Assembly (NCBI RefSeq): GCF_028502605.1
Contig: NC_079236.1
Span: forward strand, 4,092,001 to 4,156,000
DNA: 64,000 bases
Source of the DNA: Trichoderma breve
Taxonomy: Eukaryota; Ascomycota; Sordariomycetes; Hypocreales; Hypocreaceae
Direction of reading: 5' to 3'
Of the stretch, positions 11,365-22,213 are shown piece by piece (position 1 is the stretch's first letter; each line of letters opens with the position of its first letter). Both the position numbers and the translations under genes were made by a program. The notes under the pieces were generated by a model. It saw nothing but the letters and a program-made list of their open reading frames with translations. It did not search any database and had not been told where the DNA came from.

Positions 11365-12165
11365 ATTTGAAATTGACTCTCAGCTTTTAAAACGCATTAA
11401 TAGAATTTGTTCCAGTGGCGATTTTGGGACCAAAGTCGATGGTGGTTAACGAAAATGGTCAGAGAAAAGAGGGAGAGTGGAAGCAAGAATGAGCAAGGAG
11501 GCTGAGCAATAGCGGGGTTCGGGGAATCAGGATAAGGGAGGCTGCCTAATTAACCATAATGTACGGAGTACTTGTAGTTCCCTCATCAAGACACTGGTTT
11601 ATCAAGTATCTAGTGATTCATGTGGGCTGCAAGAGGCATGTTGGTTGCAAGACAAAGCGATCATATATTCTTCGCCAATCAAATTTACACGTTTTGCTCA
11701 TTAGATGAGATTGGGTAGCAAGGGTAGAACGTGTAAGGGCATTAGTGTAGCATTGCGGCCAGATCTTTTTCTACCACCGTCTATCTAGAGATGATAAAGA
11801 GAATTGCCTTAAAAATGACTTTTTCAGCACACATAAGAGGTATGAATGGCTCCCTATAATAGGACCAACAAGCACTCTCTCTGGTTAGGTCGGCTGCCTA
11901 AACCGCTATTTGAAGGATATGCGGGCTGCTTCTGACAGATCCTTACCATCACATTGGCGAGTAAAAAAAAAACCCCCCATTCAAACGTGTTGATTTTCGT
12001 GATATCAACAACGGCCAGAGGAATAATTTTGTCTATTAATATTCAACCTTCCTACAAAACACTCTACATCAATATGACCCAGTAAGAGCATCAACTGGCC
12101 TCTTCGTTCCTATCATTCACTAATTTTTCAACGAAACAAGACTAGCCTAGTAGGGGTCAGTTAAG
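11365..12165. other. intergenic region
   Basis: No gene seen. Includes the word GTACGGAGTAC at 11571-11581, a short near-palindrome, and an A/C homopolymer stretch near 11964-11979. Confidence 0.4.
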
Positions 12166-12738
12166 ATGAAGGTATGTCCAAGAAGCTTGTCACATTTAGC
12201 AGAACCCTCTCTGATGTTCTTCAAGTTCCAGTTTGCTATCACCACTCTTCTCGGCGCCTTGCCGCTTTTCACCCAAGCTTTAGCTCGCTCCGAACTTATA
12301 AAGACTTTTGTATCTGGCTGGACTAAGTTTTGACCTCTACAAACGAGGTGAAGTTGGCTTATAAATAAACGGCAAGCCTATGAAATGTCGCTGCCAGTTG
12401 TTTACAGCAACAGCAAAGATAATCAGTGTGGTGAGGCCCGCAATGAATCTACAGGCAAGAAGTTCGGTTTCTATCTCAGATTGTCCAACCTTAGTGGTAA
12501 ACTTTGCGGCGACATCAACGTCGGCGCCAATTTTGGAGTTGCTAAATGCGACTTCAGCTTCAGGTATGAGGGCTCAACCTGTGGCGGTGGCGAGAACGGC
12601 CACACGACGGTTTATGTCCCAAAGATACAAATGGAGTCAAGTTGTCGGATAATGTTCAAATTGTTTCTGTCACCTGCTCTAATTGATTATCAGGGTGAGG
12701 AAGATTCCGATGGCTGTGTTTCACAAGACTCCCACTGA
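12166..12738 (+). CDS. possible small secreted cysteine-containing protein
   Basis: Tentative model. Exon 1 is only ATG-AAG (12166-12171), then a 54-nt intron. Exon 2 (12226-12309) completes a good signal peptide (MKFQFAITTLLGALPLFTQA, cleavage near ALA). A 117-nt intron (12310-12426) then joins in phase to a 12427 exon carrying four cysteines in a Gly/Asn-rich body (CGEARN, LCGDIN, KCDFSF, TCGGGE). The 3' end is unclear: the frame runs to 12738 unspliced, or a further intron may start near 12633. No family is recognised. The signal peptide is the strongest evidence; the downstream splices are inferred and the gene could be broken. Confidence 0.35.
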
Positions 12739-13811
12739 ACCGGGGGATACAGCATTGGCATTATGGCACATGCCGAGGATCCTGCGAATAAGATACCTCT
12801 ACGATAATTCAGTTTGTGGAATTTCTTCATGATTCGGGGTAAAAGTCTTCAGGAACTTATTTTCAGTTGTCGTTCTCTACTTTTTTTTTCATACAGTTTT
12901 AAACGGATTTACATATTAGGATCTTATCTCGCTTGCTCTGAGGTTTTAATTAGCAGCTCGAGATTTAAGGAAGAAGAAATGGCGGGCTGGATCTCAGCCC
13001 TGATTCCCCATTATCCCAAGCCGACATTGACTGACCGTTGCTGGTCACTACATGCATATCACGGTCTAAGAGCTTGCTACATCTAAGAAATAAAATTGCT
13101 CTCTTCGCCAGTGCTACCCATCACGGAAAGCGCCATATCGGGAACAACAGGACTAAGGGGTACTATGTGGTTTAATGTAGAAAAGGATGATTAAGCAGGA
13201 GCTCTTGTTGGAGTGGCGGACGGCGGCCCGAAGCCACAATTTTAGAGAACGCGTCTGATACAGGTGAAAAGATGCCAGCGCCGCAATCACGGCGCTCGCT
13301 GTCCGTACTGTGGAATGAGATAGTCTAGCTATTACGCTCCATTATAAGGCTGTGGCGAGAGTGAACGCACGATTTGTGTGCGTAGCTCTGATCCACGATG
13401 GGCGTTGTAAGTAGGATGAATTGGCAAAGGGAAATGATAGGGATCGGCATGATGTACGAACTGGCTGCTCACTAGTTCTTTACAAAAAATAAAACTGAGT
13501 TGGCCTTATTTGAACCATTTTGATAGTTTGAATTGTTATTGCATGGAGCGATTGGGACGCGGATGTGACAAGCAGCGCATGGCTGCCTTAATCAGCTTGC
13601 CAAAGCAATGTTGTGAACTTGTCAGGTATCACTAACTTCATATCAACTAGTAGTAAGATTGTTCTTTACAAAGCTATTTATACCCCGTAACTATTGAACT
13701 CGTTTGAAAGGTCGTCAAGAAGCCCCTGAAGCCATAGTACTGTGGGAGCCTGGTTGAACGTACTCTACAACCCATCGTATCTCACCGCCACTCAACATAC
13801 ACCACGTGCCC
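12739..13811. other. intergenic region with one CGG-N8-CCG palindrome
   Basis: No gene seen. Holds CGGACGGCGGCCCG at 13217-13230 and a CGG-N10-CCG at 13290-13305. The first resembles the sites in the PrpF/MFS promoter, but it lies downstream of the PrpF gene. Confidence 0.45.
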
Positions 13812-14948
13812 CTATTCAACATTCACCTCGCCCTTGATCAATAGCCTTGCAGTGCTATATAGAGTTGTGCTCAAGACATCTTCCCCTGATATATCAACAC
13901 CAACGTCTATCATCCCACTAGGATGCTGTATTGTCACTCTCCCGTCTCGACTCATATTCCTTGCTAGCCCATAAGCTAGTGTACCTTCTATTCGACAGGC
14001 AACACCAAGGTTTAGAGCTAGAGTGAGAGGGATGGCCTTGTGAGCTTGTCCCATGGATAGGGTTAAGGATTTAATATTGGCCCCCTTAGATGCCTCTTCA
14101 TCCGTAGGCTTGAACAATATTACAACTTTGGGCACACTCCCAGTGTTTGGATCCATACCCATCATTCTCGCAGCTTCCCGACGAACAGCTTCTAACAAAG
14201 CCATTGTATCCTTCTGATGGTCTAGCTCAGTAGGTGTAATATCTGGTGCGATTTCGAGATCGCTGCTGTCCACGTATACTCCCGGATTTGCCACGTCTAT
14301 CAGCGAAGCCGTTATTTTCCTTCCGTTCTTGTCTTTAACATTCATGGATGTTATGCCCTGACCGGTGGGTAACACTTTTCCAGTCTGTGTTCCACCGGGC
14401 GATTGGAAAGAGAGCAGGATTTCTGATGCCGTACCAGGAACCCCATCCATTCGACAAGTTCCATGGGGAATAAATTTCGGAACATCTCCATTTACGGGAA
14501 ATGAAGCAATAATGTGTTTTTTGGTATTGGTATTGTAGATGCGTACGCTTGCGTGTTTCATCGCAGAAGCCAACGTGACATTGGAGGAGCCGACAAGTCC
14601 CTCGTCCAGGGCAAATGGTCCAATGGCAGCAGTCATATTGCCGCAGTTACTAGCGAAATCCAGTGATCCATCATCAATGACGACTTGAACGAATTCAAAA
14701 TCAACATCGGCGTCATCTCGTGTAGACGGTGAGACAACGCACACTTTGGAAAGGGATGAAACACCGCCTCCCATGCCATTTAGCTGCCTGCCGTACGGAT
14801 CGGGAGAGCCCAGGGCTGCTGCAAACAGAGGCTGCCATTTTGACCGGTCCGTGGGAAGATCGGATTTATGGAAAATGAGGGCGTTGCATACGCCACCGCG
14901 CCAGAACGAGGAGCGAATGGTCGACATGCTGACGTTAAGCAAACGCAT
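13812..14948 (-). CDS. PrpF-family isomerase/tautomerase
   Basis: Single exon, 378 aa, full length for the PrpF family (two diaminopimelate-epimerase-like domains). The diagnostic N-terminal S-F-W-R-G-G segment (residues 14-19) and the DFASNCGNM motif near residue 97 are present; the family active site uses this Cys region and a lysine. Members isomerise the double bond of tricarboxylates or related acids: methylaconitate in the 2-methylcitrate cycle, 4-oxalomesaconate in aromatic degradation, or 3-methylitaconate. The gene diverges from an ACS-type MFS carrier (15746) across an 800-bp promoter with three spaced palindromes. An imported carboxylate is therefore the likely substrate, by inference. 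Confidence 0.85.
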   Translation of the reverse strand: MRLLNVSMSTIRSSFWRGGVCNALIFHKSDLPTDRSKWQPLFAAALGSPDPYGRQLNGMGGGVSSLSKVCVVSPSTRDDADVDFEFVQVVIDDGSLDFASNCGNMTAAIGPFALDEGLVGSSNVTLASAMKHASVRIYNTNTKKHIIASFPVNGDVPKFIPHGTCRMDGVPGTASEILLSFQSPGGTQTGKVLPTGQGITSMNVKDKNGRKITASLIDVANPGVYVDSSDLEIAPDITPTELDHQKDTMALLEAVRREAARMMGMDPNTGSVPKVVILFKPTDEEASKGANIKSLTLSMGQAHKAIPLTLALNLGVACRIEGTLAYGLARNMSRDGRVTIQHPSGMIDVGVDISGEDVLSTTLYSTARLLIKGEVNVE

Positions 14949-15265
14949 ATGAAAGGAACGTGAACTTAGTTTTTTAGAGATCTAACACCACGATGCTCGT
15001 TTTAAAAAGATTACTACTTTATTTGATCTGCGTCCGAATACAGCGTCGTATCGTCGTCCGCCGCTAGACTACGCCCATCGTCTCCAGTTATGACATCTCC
15101 GCGCTGCGAAGCAAACTATGTCCATTTGCGTCAAATCTCCAATCTAGTATCCAGCCACAAGCTTGGCATAAACAACTTTCGAAAACTGTTCATCGTCCCC
15201 GAGATATTCCTTCGAACATACATAGTATTCTTTGCCACTGAAGCACTTGGAATATCGCCAGGTTG

Positions 15266-15279
15266 CGGACGCCGTCCCG
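15266..15279. promoter_or_regulatory. CGG-N8-CCG palindrome 1
   Basis: CGGACGCCGTCCCG, inverted CGG half-sites of the kind bound by dimeric Zn2Cys6 factors. It is the first of three in 93 bp. Confidence 0.5.
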
Positions 15280-15299
15280 AAGCTCGCAGCACAATGGCT

Positions 15300-15313
15300 C
15301 GGCACCGTGTCCG
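15300..15313. promoter_or_regulatory. CGG-N8-CCG palindrome 2
   Basis: CGGCACCGTGTCCG; its reverse complement, CGGACACGGTGCCG, closely matches palindrome 1. Confidence 0.5.
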
Positions 15314-15344
15314 CCACTTTTACCCAGCCCAGTCAGTAATGGCT

Positions 15345-15358
15345 CGGAGCCAATGCCG
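15345..15358. promoter_or_regulatory. CGG-N8-CCG palindrome 3
   Basis: CGGAGCCAATGCCG, the same spacing as the two sites just upstream; starts are 34 and 45 bp apart. Confidence 0.5.
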
Positions 15359-15616
15359 CCCCGATCGACGTTCAGCTCTACTACGTATTCTTTACACCTG
15401 TATGGCCACTAGCTTCTGACCATTGGATCAGCTAAGGGCCCACGTATTGATAGCGGTCAATAATCCGGACGAAGATAGACGCCCTTGAAATCTGGAGAAC
15501 ACCACGACTCCCCATGGGGTTTACGGATCCATCGGAAACATGACCTCTACCTTGACCATATCCTCATGCGGCTACAGCGAGAATACAAGGTGAGAGGCGG
15601 ACGACGCAAAATTGGG

Positions 15617-15623
15617 TATAAAA
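15617..15623 (+). promoter_or_regulatory. TATA-like box of the MFS gene
   Basis: TATAAAA, about 125 bp before the ATG at 15746. Confidence 0.4.
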
Positions 15624-15745
15624 CAAACTTGTGCGTCAGCACTCTCTTTCAATTGACTTTCCACCAAGCTCGTAGCCTTATGCTGGATATCTAGCTACTC
15701 GTGCTCTCAGCACCTTAATCAACAGATATCTGGAATCGCAGCGTT

Positions 15746-17772
15746 ATGGCTTTGAAAGCCACAGAACCGTCCGGAACTTCTGTGCCAGCCATGGAGGCAC
15801 TAGAAAAAAATGACTTGTTCGAAAAGGAACGTCCCTCCATTGAACAAGCGGAAAATTATCAGGTTTCGTTCACCCCTGAAGAGCAAAAACGAATCCTAAG
15901 AAAGGTGGACTGGCGCCTTGTTCCGCTCTTGTCTTTTCTATATCTCGTGTCCTTTATTGACCGAGGGAACTGTAACTCTACCACAATATTACTGCTTCTG
16001 CACTTACGTCGCTTTGCTAACGGTAAGAAGTGGGCAATGCCAAAGTTGCTGGACTAGGGAAAGATCTCCATCTCTCAGGAACACAGTACAACATAGCTGT
16101 CACGTTATTTTTCATCCCCTATTCATTACTGGAAGTTCCGAGCAATGTCATCCTCAAGCTTACCAGACCATCCATATGGATCTCCTTGATGATGTTTTCT
16201 TGGGGACTAGTTATGTATGCCTTATTCCATCCACTCTTATTTGACGGTAGCTAATGCAAGATAACCATAACAGTACTTTGACCGGAATTGTTCAAAACTT
16301 TTCTGGACTTTTGGCCATTCGTATTTTTCTCGGCGTTGCAGAGGTAAGTTTATTTAAAAGATACTCTTCAGTTGCCAATAACATGTATTAATGCGTTCTT
16401 GAATAGGCTGGGTTCTTTCCCGCAGGTAAGTTAGACGACTTCGCCATCCGGTATATATCGTCTCTAAATCTCTGTAGCAACCTATCTCCTTACTGTCTGG
16501 TACACGCGTTACGAAGTCCAATCTCGAATGGTATTCTTCTACGCTGCAGTATCATTGGCCGGAGCATTTTCAGGTCTACTCGCATTTGGAATCCAAAAGA
16601 TGGATGGAGTCGCAGGATTGCAAGGCTGGAGATGGTCAGTTCAATGCTCTATATGAATAATAACTCTTTAGCGACATATTACTAAAAGTCAGCGTATAGG
16701 ATCTTCATCTTGGAAGGCATTTTTACCGTTTTCCTTTCATTTTTCATCTGGTCTCTGCTCCCCGACAGCCCTAACACGGCGCCTTTTCTAACTACTGAAG
16801 AACGGGAGTTCATCGTCTTGAGGTTAGAACAGGACACAGGTTCCGGCCGAGGCAGGGTCACAAATAATGATAAAGTCAACAAACGACAAGTTATCGCTGG
16901 TCTCACAGACTGGAAAGTGTGGGCAGCTGTGGTGAGTTCTTTTCTATCTGCTTAGATATATATGTTCTCCACATTGACTTTTTCGAAGTTCATGTATTGG
17001 GCTACTAGTATCTCCTCCTACGGCTTCACCTATACAGTTCCTACAGTAATTCTCGAACTGGGATACACCGCTGCAGATGCCGTAAGTTGCTGGCATGTGA
17101 GTAAATCGGTAGATTTGGTTACTGATTCCTGATATAGCAACTCCTTACAGTTCCAATCTATGTCGTTGCCATGATATTCACCGTCATCAACGCCATGGTT
17201 TCGGATCACTACCGGCAGAGAACTCCATTCATACTTCTAGGAGTTTCGGTAGGAATAGCCGGGTTCACGGCTCTATTAGCAATTCCCCACCCGCAGCTCC
17301 CAGGATTGACATATGGCATGCTGTTTCTCGCGACATCTGGAATTTATATGTCGCTGGTCCCTACTCTATGCTTTGTCGGTAAGATTAAGATAACTCTCCA
17401 GGCAGTTGGCAAGGGGGAAAGGCTATAGCTCTCATACTAATCCTTCTTTGGTAACATTCAGCAAACAATCTCGCACCTTCCTCCAAAAGAGCTGTCGGCA
17501 TGGCCCATCTCATCTGTATGGGAAATCTTGGTGGCATTGCAGGCTCTAATATCTTTCTCGCACAAGAAGCGCCTCACTATTGGACAGGCTATGGCTTCAT
17601 CTTGGGAATCGACTGTGCGGCGTTTGTCACATGCTTAATCCTTCGCTATGCGTTGAAGAGAATCAATGCACAGCGCGATCAAATGACGGAAGAAGATATC
17701 AGGGAGAAGTACGGTGATGTTGATTTATTGGAGCTGGGAGATCGCAGCCCATACTTTAGATATACTTTGTAA
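15746..17772 (+). CDS. MFS anion:cation symporter (Dal5/Tna1-like)
   Basis: Nine exons: 15746-15971, 16031-16214, 16274-16343, 16407-16425, 16478-16634, 16700-16931, 16989-17081, 17138-17378 and 17462-17772; 510 aa. The fourth exon is only 19 nt. After splicing the protein shows the ACS-family pattern: a hydrophilic N-terminus, KVDWRLVPLLSFLYLVSFIDRGN in helix 1, NAKVAGL, an AGFFPA helix-4 motif, WYTRYE in the first cytosolic loop, a central loop with LLPDSP, and twelve predicted helices. Known relatives move organic anions such as allantoate, nicotinate or dicarboxylates. The divergent PrpF gene suggests a carboxylate substrate (inference). Confidence in exon ends is high because each join preserves a family motif. 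Confidence 0.87.
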
Positions 17773-18207
17773 TCTTGTGACAAACTTGGGTCTATAGGTG
17801 AGTATTGGGCGTACTTCCTAAAGGATGCAATTAGGACAGGAGCCTATCTGCTTCGCTTTGCAAGGGTGAATAAGTTACAGATGGCAAATGTAATAAGACA
17901 TCACAGGGTGAATAGATAAGTTCAAATCAGGTGTTGAGAATGACCAGATTGCAACATATCTCATTGCCCTCGGGAATGCAGTTCGTCATAAATAATCATA
18001 AACCTACGACTTAATTTATTACTATAGCCATTATTTAGTCACAGTGGAAGCTTAGAACTTCAAAGTTTGTGTTGTCGCGAGTGCTGGTTTATGGTAGCTT
18101 ATGCTAGCATTTAGGTTGGGGTTTCTAATAGCGCCTGCAAATATAGACACCAGACTCTCGCACATCGCGCCCTTCTGAAAGTGAAAGGGCTGCCGAAGCG
18201 CAGATTG
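17773..18207. other. intergenic, 3' flanks of two convergent genes
   Basis: Nothing recognisable beyond terminal untranslated DNA. Confidence 0.45.
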
Positions 18208-18894
18208 TCATTTTTTACTATCTATACTCTCTATCTTTACATCAGGAGTCAATAACTTGTCTCTAATTTGATCGCCATTAAGTAAATCGTTATCCCTTGC
18301 TCTACTCAATGCCCCGTTCCAACTCAGCTCAATACCGCTTTGAATATGCCTTTTAGCAATTCTCTCCGTCGCCAGGGCTGGGTCCACGTCCACGAACCAT
18401 GTTTCATCAACCAGCTCCCTTATTTTATTCCATGGCTCCTCATCCAGCAGCAAATAATTACCTTCGACAAGTACAAACTGAATCTCCTGGCCCAAAGTGA
18501 TGCCCCCTTGAACAGGATCTTTGATTGCGTGGTCAAAACTAGGCGCTATTATAGTCTTCTTATGCGCCCCAAATCTTGATTCTGCCAGTTCTTCCACGAG
18601 GCGCACTACACCAGCTGCGTCAAATGTCCACGGGGCACCTCGGCGAGCGTAGGCTTCGGCGCTATTGGGCATTGTATCGAGGGTAGCGCGTGAAAGGTGG
18701 AAACCGTCCATTGGCAGCACCGCTGCAATGGGCAGTGCGCCCCATGTGTTGAGACGCGAAACAACTTCAGCTGCGATTGTGGATTTTCCAGACCCGGGAG
18801 GGCCAGCTAGAGCCACGATGACTCGATTTTGATCACCATGGCTCTTTCTAAGGTACAGCGCACGGGTGGTGAGAAAAGAGTAAATCGACTCCAT
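18208..18894 (-). CDS. P-loop small-molecule kinase, uridine kinase/phosphoribulokinase family (Yfh7-like)
   Basis: Single exon, 228 aa, no signal peptide. Walker A GPPGSGKST lies at residues 31-39. MDGFHLSRATLD near residue 72 is the typical substrate-loop motif of this family, followed by RRGAPWTFDA and a hydrophobic FVLVEGNYLLL strand that includes the Walker B-like glutamate. The layout matches yeast Yfh7 and bacterial FrcK-like sugar kinases. The substrate may be a nucleoside, sugar or pantothenate-like molecule and is not identifiable here. The gene shares a promoter with an SDR (19733) that contains three CGG palindromes, so a role in the neighbouring polyol-type module is plausible. 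Confidence 0.85.
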   Translation of the reverse strand: MESIYSFLTTRALYLRKSHGDQNRVIVALAGPPGSGKSTIAAEVVSRLNTWGALPIAAVLPMDGFHLSRATLDTMPNSAEAYARRGAPWTFDAAGVVRLVEELAESRFGAHKKTIIAPSFDHAIKDPVQGGITLGQEIQFVLVEGNYLLLDEEPWNKIRELVDETWFVDVDPALATERIAKRHIQSGIELSWNGALSRARDNDLLNGDQIRDKLLTPDVKIESIDSKK

Positions 18895-18971
18895 GTTTCA
18901 AGTATGGTTAAGAAGCCGCCCAGCATTTATGGCATTGTATTGCTCTTTAAATCATCGGCTTTGGTCCTCCT

Positions 18972-18988
18972 CGGACTAATATGGTCCG
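18972..18988. promoter_or_regulatory. CGG-N11-CCG Gal4-type palindrome
   Basis: CGGACTAATATGGTCCG with extended TCGGAC/GTCCGA arms, 78 bp before the kinase ATG. The spacing equals that of the yeast Gal4 site. Confidence 0.6.
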
Positions 18989-19215
18989 ACTGATGCTGCA
19001 ACGAGTACGGGTATGTGAATTATGAGAACAGCTGAACTGCAAGAATCTGTAAAACGACAAGAGGGTAACTTATATCATAGGAATCTAGGAATCTATAGCA
19101 AATTAAAGGATGTTTATCTAGCAGAACGAGTTTACAATTACCGCTCGTCACCACCGTCCACTTTTTTTACCGATGGCACAAGTAACTGTTTATTTTTTGT
19201 CTGACACTGGGCATT

Positions 19216-19231
19216 CGGAAAACAGTGTCCG
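19216..19231. promoter_or_regulatory. CGG-N10-CCG palindrome
   Basis: CGGAAAACAGTGTCCG; the reverse complement starts with CGGAC. The next site follows after 5 bp. Confidence 0.55.
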
Positions 19232-19236
19232 TAGCC

Positions 19237-19252
19237 CGGGCGACACTTTCCG
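19237..19252. promoter_or_regulatory. CGG-N10-CCG palindrome
   Basis: CGGGCGACACTTTCCG, the second of a tandem pair about 480 bp before the SDR ATG. Confidence 0.55.
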
Positions 19253-19732
19253 GGCGTTAACCCAGAATGGGGTTAGAGGGCCTATCGGAGTTGAAATGCC
19301 CTGGGACTTTGATACCCTGTATCATCTCTCTAAGTTATGAGACAAGTGGCTACGGACATCAGTCGCCCATCTGCATAAGGGCAATACCAGAGAAATAAAA
19401 AATATTTGACGATTAAGCTTAGAACGAAGAATTGCTGAGCCGTTATATTAAGAAGACATAATCTATGCTGCCCGTACTAAGTCATTTTCACCACATGCCA
19501 GTTATACTTAAATAACTTCAGAGAAGTGAGCCTCGCCTCCGACAGCTTCGCTGCAGAAAACGAAACGACGTCTGTCTTTATTGTTAAAACTGTGACTGAA
19601 GGTGAATAATTACTAAACCAAACGAACTATTTCATTGATTGACACATACACAGCGTGGTTGTACTCACCGTCGTCCACTAATCTCCTAAGAGATATCAGA
19701 TTTTATACGCTTGGTCCACAGTCGAATACAAC

Positions 19733-20887
19733 ATGACACAATCAGAGGCTGGCGCAGCAGGTAGGGAGGCCCTAAAAAGTCGCGTTCTACCGCAAATGGC
19801 TTTCAACAAACCCAAGGGAACGCCAAAACCAACGCAGAGGATCTCCAATTCTCAATCAGGCGACATGGCAAAAGCCAGATTTCAAGTAGAGGGAAATGCA
19901 ATGTATCTGAATTCACTCCTAAATTATGGTCAGCGTGAAACTGATGTTGGGGCAGAGTCACGGGCGGAGCAGGCACACTCGGATTAGCCGCAGCGCGGGC
20001 CCTTTTAGAGCATGGACTGGCGGGCTTGATGATTTTTGATCGGACTCTCGACCAAGCAGAAGCCGAGATTGAGCGATTGAGAGTCGAATATCCATGTGCC
20101 AGTATTCTGAGTAAACAGGTCGATATCACCGATGAAATTGCTGTGAGCGAGGCCGTTGTTCACACTGCAGAGCTTTTGGGATCGGTGGACATCCTTCTAT
20201 GCTTTGCTGGTGTAGTAGGCTGTGTCCACGCAGTTGAAATGACTGCTACTGAATGGCGCAGGACGCTCGATATCAACACAACCGGGTCATTTCTATGTGC
20301 TCAGGCCGTCGCGAAGCAAATAATTTTGCAAGGCACCGGAGGAAGTATTGTTTTTATAGCTTCCATCTCTGGCCACAGAGTCAACTTCCCGCAACCGCAA
20401 GTTGCTTACAACACCAGCAAGGCAGCTGTTCTAGCTATGACGAATAGCTTAGCGGCTGAATGGGCTAGATATGGAATAAGAGTGAACTCCATTTCGCCCG
20501 GCTATATGGACACCATACTCAACGAAGGAGATGGTATCGCTGATGCTCGAGCTATTGTAAGTCTTCATACACGATGACATGAGATATTTTCCTCTCCCGA
20601 AGATTGCGATATTTTGATGTTGCTTTCAACGACTATTCGCCGCATCCTTGCTTCCGCCACAATTTGCGAATACTGACCACTGCTATCTGATAATTTAGTG
20701 GGCAGACCGAAACCCAATGGGCCGAATGGGCGAGCCGAACGAGCTGACTGGCCTTGTCGTCCTCCTCGCAAGCAACGCAGGCAGTTACATGACAGGTAAT
20801 GCCGAGCATCTTGGATTTTCTTCTTAATTGCTAACACATTATTTAGGGACTGATATTATTTGTGATGGCGGCCAGGTTCTCCTCTGA
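19733..20887 (+). CDS. short-chain dehydrogenase/reductase (SDR)
   Basis: Four exons: 19733-19902, 19956-20556, 20699-20795 and 20847-20887; 302 aa. The first join creates the dinucleotide-binding motif VTGGAGTLG (residues 58-66), which is absent from the unspliced frame. Downstream come the LCFAGV strand (in place of the usual NNAG), catalytic Ser in IASISGH, and Y-N-T-S-K with the catalytic Tyr and Lys. The C-terminal [11 protein letters not shown] completes a classical SDR. The N-terminal 50 residues are an extra Lys/Pro-rich segment without similarity. Close relatives reduce sugars or polyols, but specificity is not readable. The 142-nt third intron is longer than the others. It is probably coregulated with the divergent kinase. 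Confidence 0.86.
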
Positions 20888-21342
20888 ACGGGTGCAAACA
20901 CGTGGAATTCTTGACGTGATACAGCATCATTCTCCTCAGTTTGTATGGATTACTTGTGTATCTAGTGTGTGGTTACATTCAATATTCTATTTAAGGCAAT
21001 TGCATCATGCTAGCTTTCGGTATTCCAAAGTTGACTTGTCAGCTGGCCTTTGGAAAAATCCAAGGGGATACTATGTCATTATCCACGTCAAAGAGACCTA
21101 CTTTCCGTTATTTCTATTACAATTCTTAATAACCCGTATAATTTTTCATCGCTGATCGTTTGTGTTGACCTATCAAGATAATACCGCGAGGCCTTTTATT
21201 AGTGTTCATAAAACAGGAATAATACATCATCTTTGATGACTCAGTTTAAATTGTCAACACGGTGCCAATGAAGAACAGTTTTAAAATATCGGCTGAAAAT
21301 TGTAGTAATAGTAGGCAAACTAAATAAGACGATCCTAGTCTT
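20888..21342. other. intergenic, convergent 3' flanks
   Basis: AT-rich, no gene seen. Confidence 0.45.
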
Positions 21343-22052
21343 CTAAACCATAATCATCTTAATATGGTACACAATGATCTCTTGAACACAAGCCTCAACC
21401 GACGGAACGTTGTCTTTAAACCCTTTTGACTCCATCGCAATACGATGTGCTTCCAGATCTAGCCACCCAATCATTGCAACATACAGCTGCTCACTTCCTT
21501 CAATCTCCCCCATTTCTCCGGAGATTTCGCTTCTCGCAATATCTTTCATAATACCAGCACACCCCGGAGAATTTTTAATGATGGATGAAAAATTGTCAAA
21601 TGTCTCGATAAAACTCGAGTTGTAGGAGGAGAATATTGCAATTTCCGTCAGTCCGTCGCGGAAGATTGGCAAACACATCTGTGGAGCGATGGGTACATGT
21701 ATAGACCGAGGACTGCCTAGGATTATGAGATCGAGGTTCTTGAGAAAGCTTTTAAAGCTTTGGGATTGTTTAAACTTGATGCAGTGTTGGGCTGAGATCC
21801 AGTCTGCATCAATCATTCGTCAGCAATATGCCTAGGTTGGTTGTACTGCGGTGAGAAGAGCCTACCTATTACCAGGTATACTTTGTCTTGGGTCTCAATT
21901 GTCTGACCCCAATAAGCTGTTCGCACGCCATCCTGTTGCTTTAATGTAGAAAGAGCATCGTTCCACTCGCTATTGGTGAGAAATGATTGGGTTTCTTTGA
22001 TGACCCTTGACTGTACATCAAACACGATAATCTCCATGCTTTGGGAAGCCAT
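21343..22052 (-). CDS. two-domain ABM-like (dimeric alpha-beta barrel) protein
   Basis: Two exons, 22052-21866 and 21803-21343, intron 62 nt; 215 aa. The pattern of an N-terminal beta strand (MEIIVFDV), an amphipathic helix, a GVRTAYWG strand and a later second set (LTEIAIF..., a helix, GCAGIM, QLYVAMIGWLD) suggests two fused ferredoxin-like modules. This is the arrangement seen in fungal antibiotic-biosynthesis-monooxygenase-like proteins. Such proteins are cofactor-free oxygenases, decarboxylases or binding proteins; no catalytic residue is diagnostic here. The 5' region shared with the SDR at 22918 carries two CGG-N10-CCG palindromes. Confidence 0.6.
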
Positions 22053-22213
22053 TGTGAAGGAGTATAATTCCAGACGGGCTATTGTGTTCCAGAGAGGTAT
22101 CTAATCATCACATTGGACGATAGTGATATCATGGGACTTTATTTATGACTATGAATGAATGAATGCGGTAAAATGTTCTCCATCCTGACCTATACACACC
22201 ACCTGGGTCATAC

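Larger units (their letters stand above)
14949..15745. promoter_or_regulatory. divergent promoter of PrpF and MFS genes
   Basis: Non-coding region between two divergent starts. It carries three CGG-N8-CCG palindromes and a TATA-like box listed separately. No open frame here shows a domain. Confidence 0.6.
18895..19732. promoter_or_regulatory. divergent promoter of the kinase and SDR genes
   Basis: Non-coding. Carries one CGG-N11-CCG and two tandem CGG-N10-CCG palindromes, listed separately, and a TAACCC/GGGTTA hairpin-like element at 19258-19275. Confidence 0.6.

Noticed and set aside
11571..11581. GTACGGAGTAC and related TACGGAGT words (30221, 39676, 57702) as an operator or transposon end
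   Set aside because: They are scattered without relation to gene starts or to flanking duplications, and the word is common in ascomycete DNA.
13290..13305. CGG-N10-CCG outside the polyol-type module
   Set aside because: Single site far from any start and lacking the CGGAC arm; consistent with background frequency.
19258..19275. TAACCC/GGGTTA stem as a tRNA or terminator
   Set aside because: No cloverleaf can be folded around it, and such terminators are not used in fungi.
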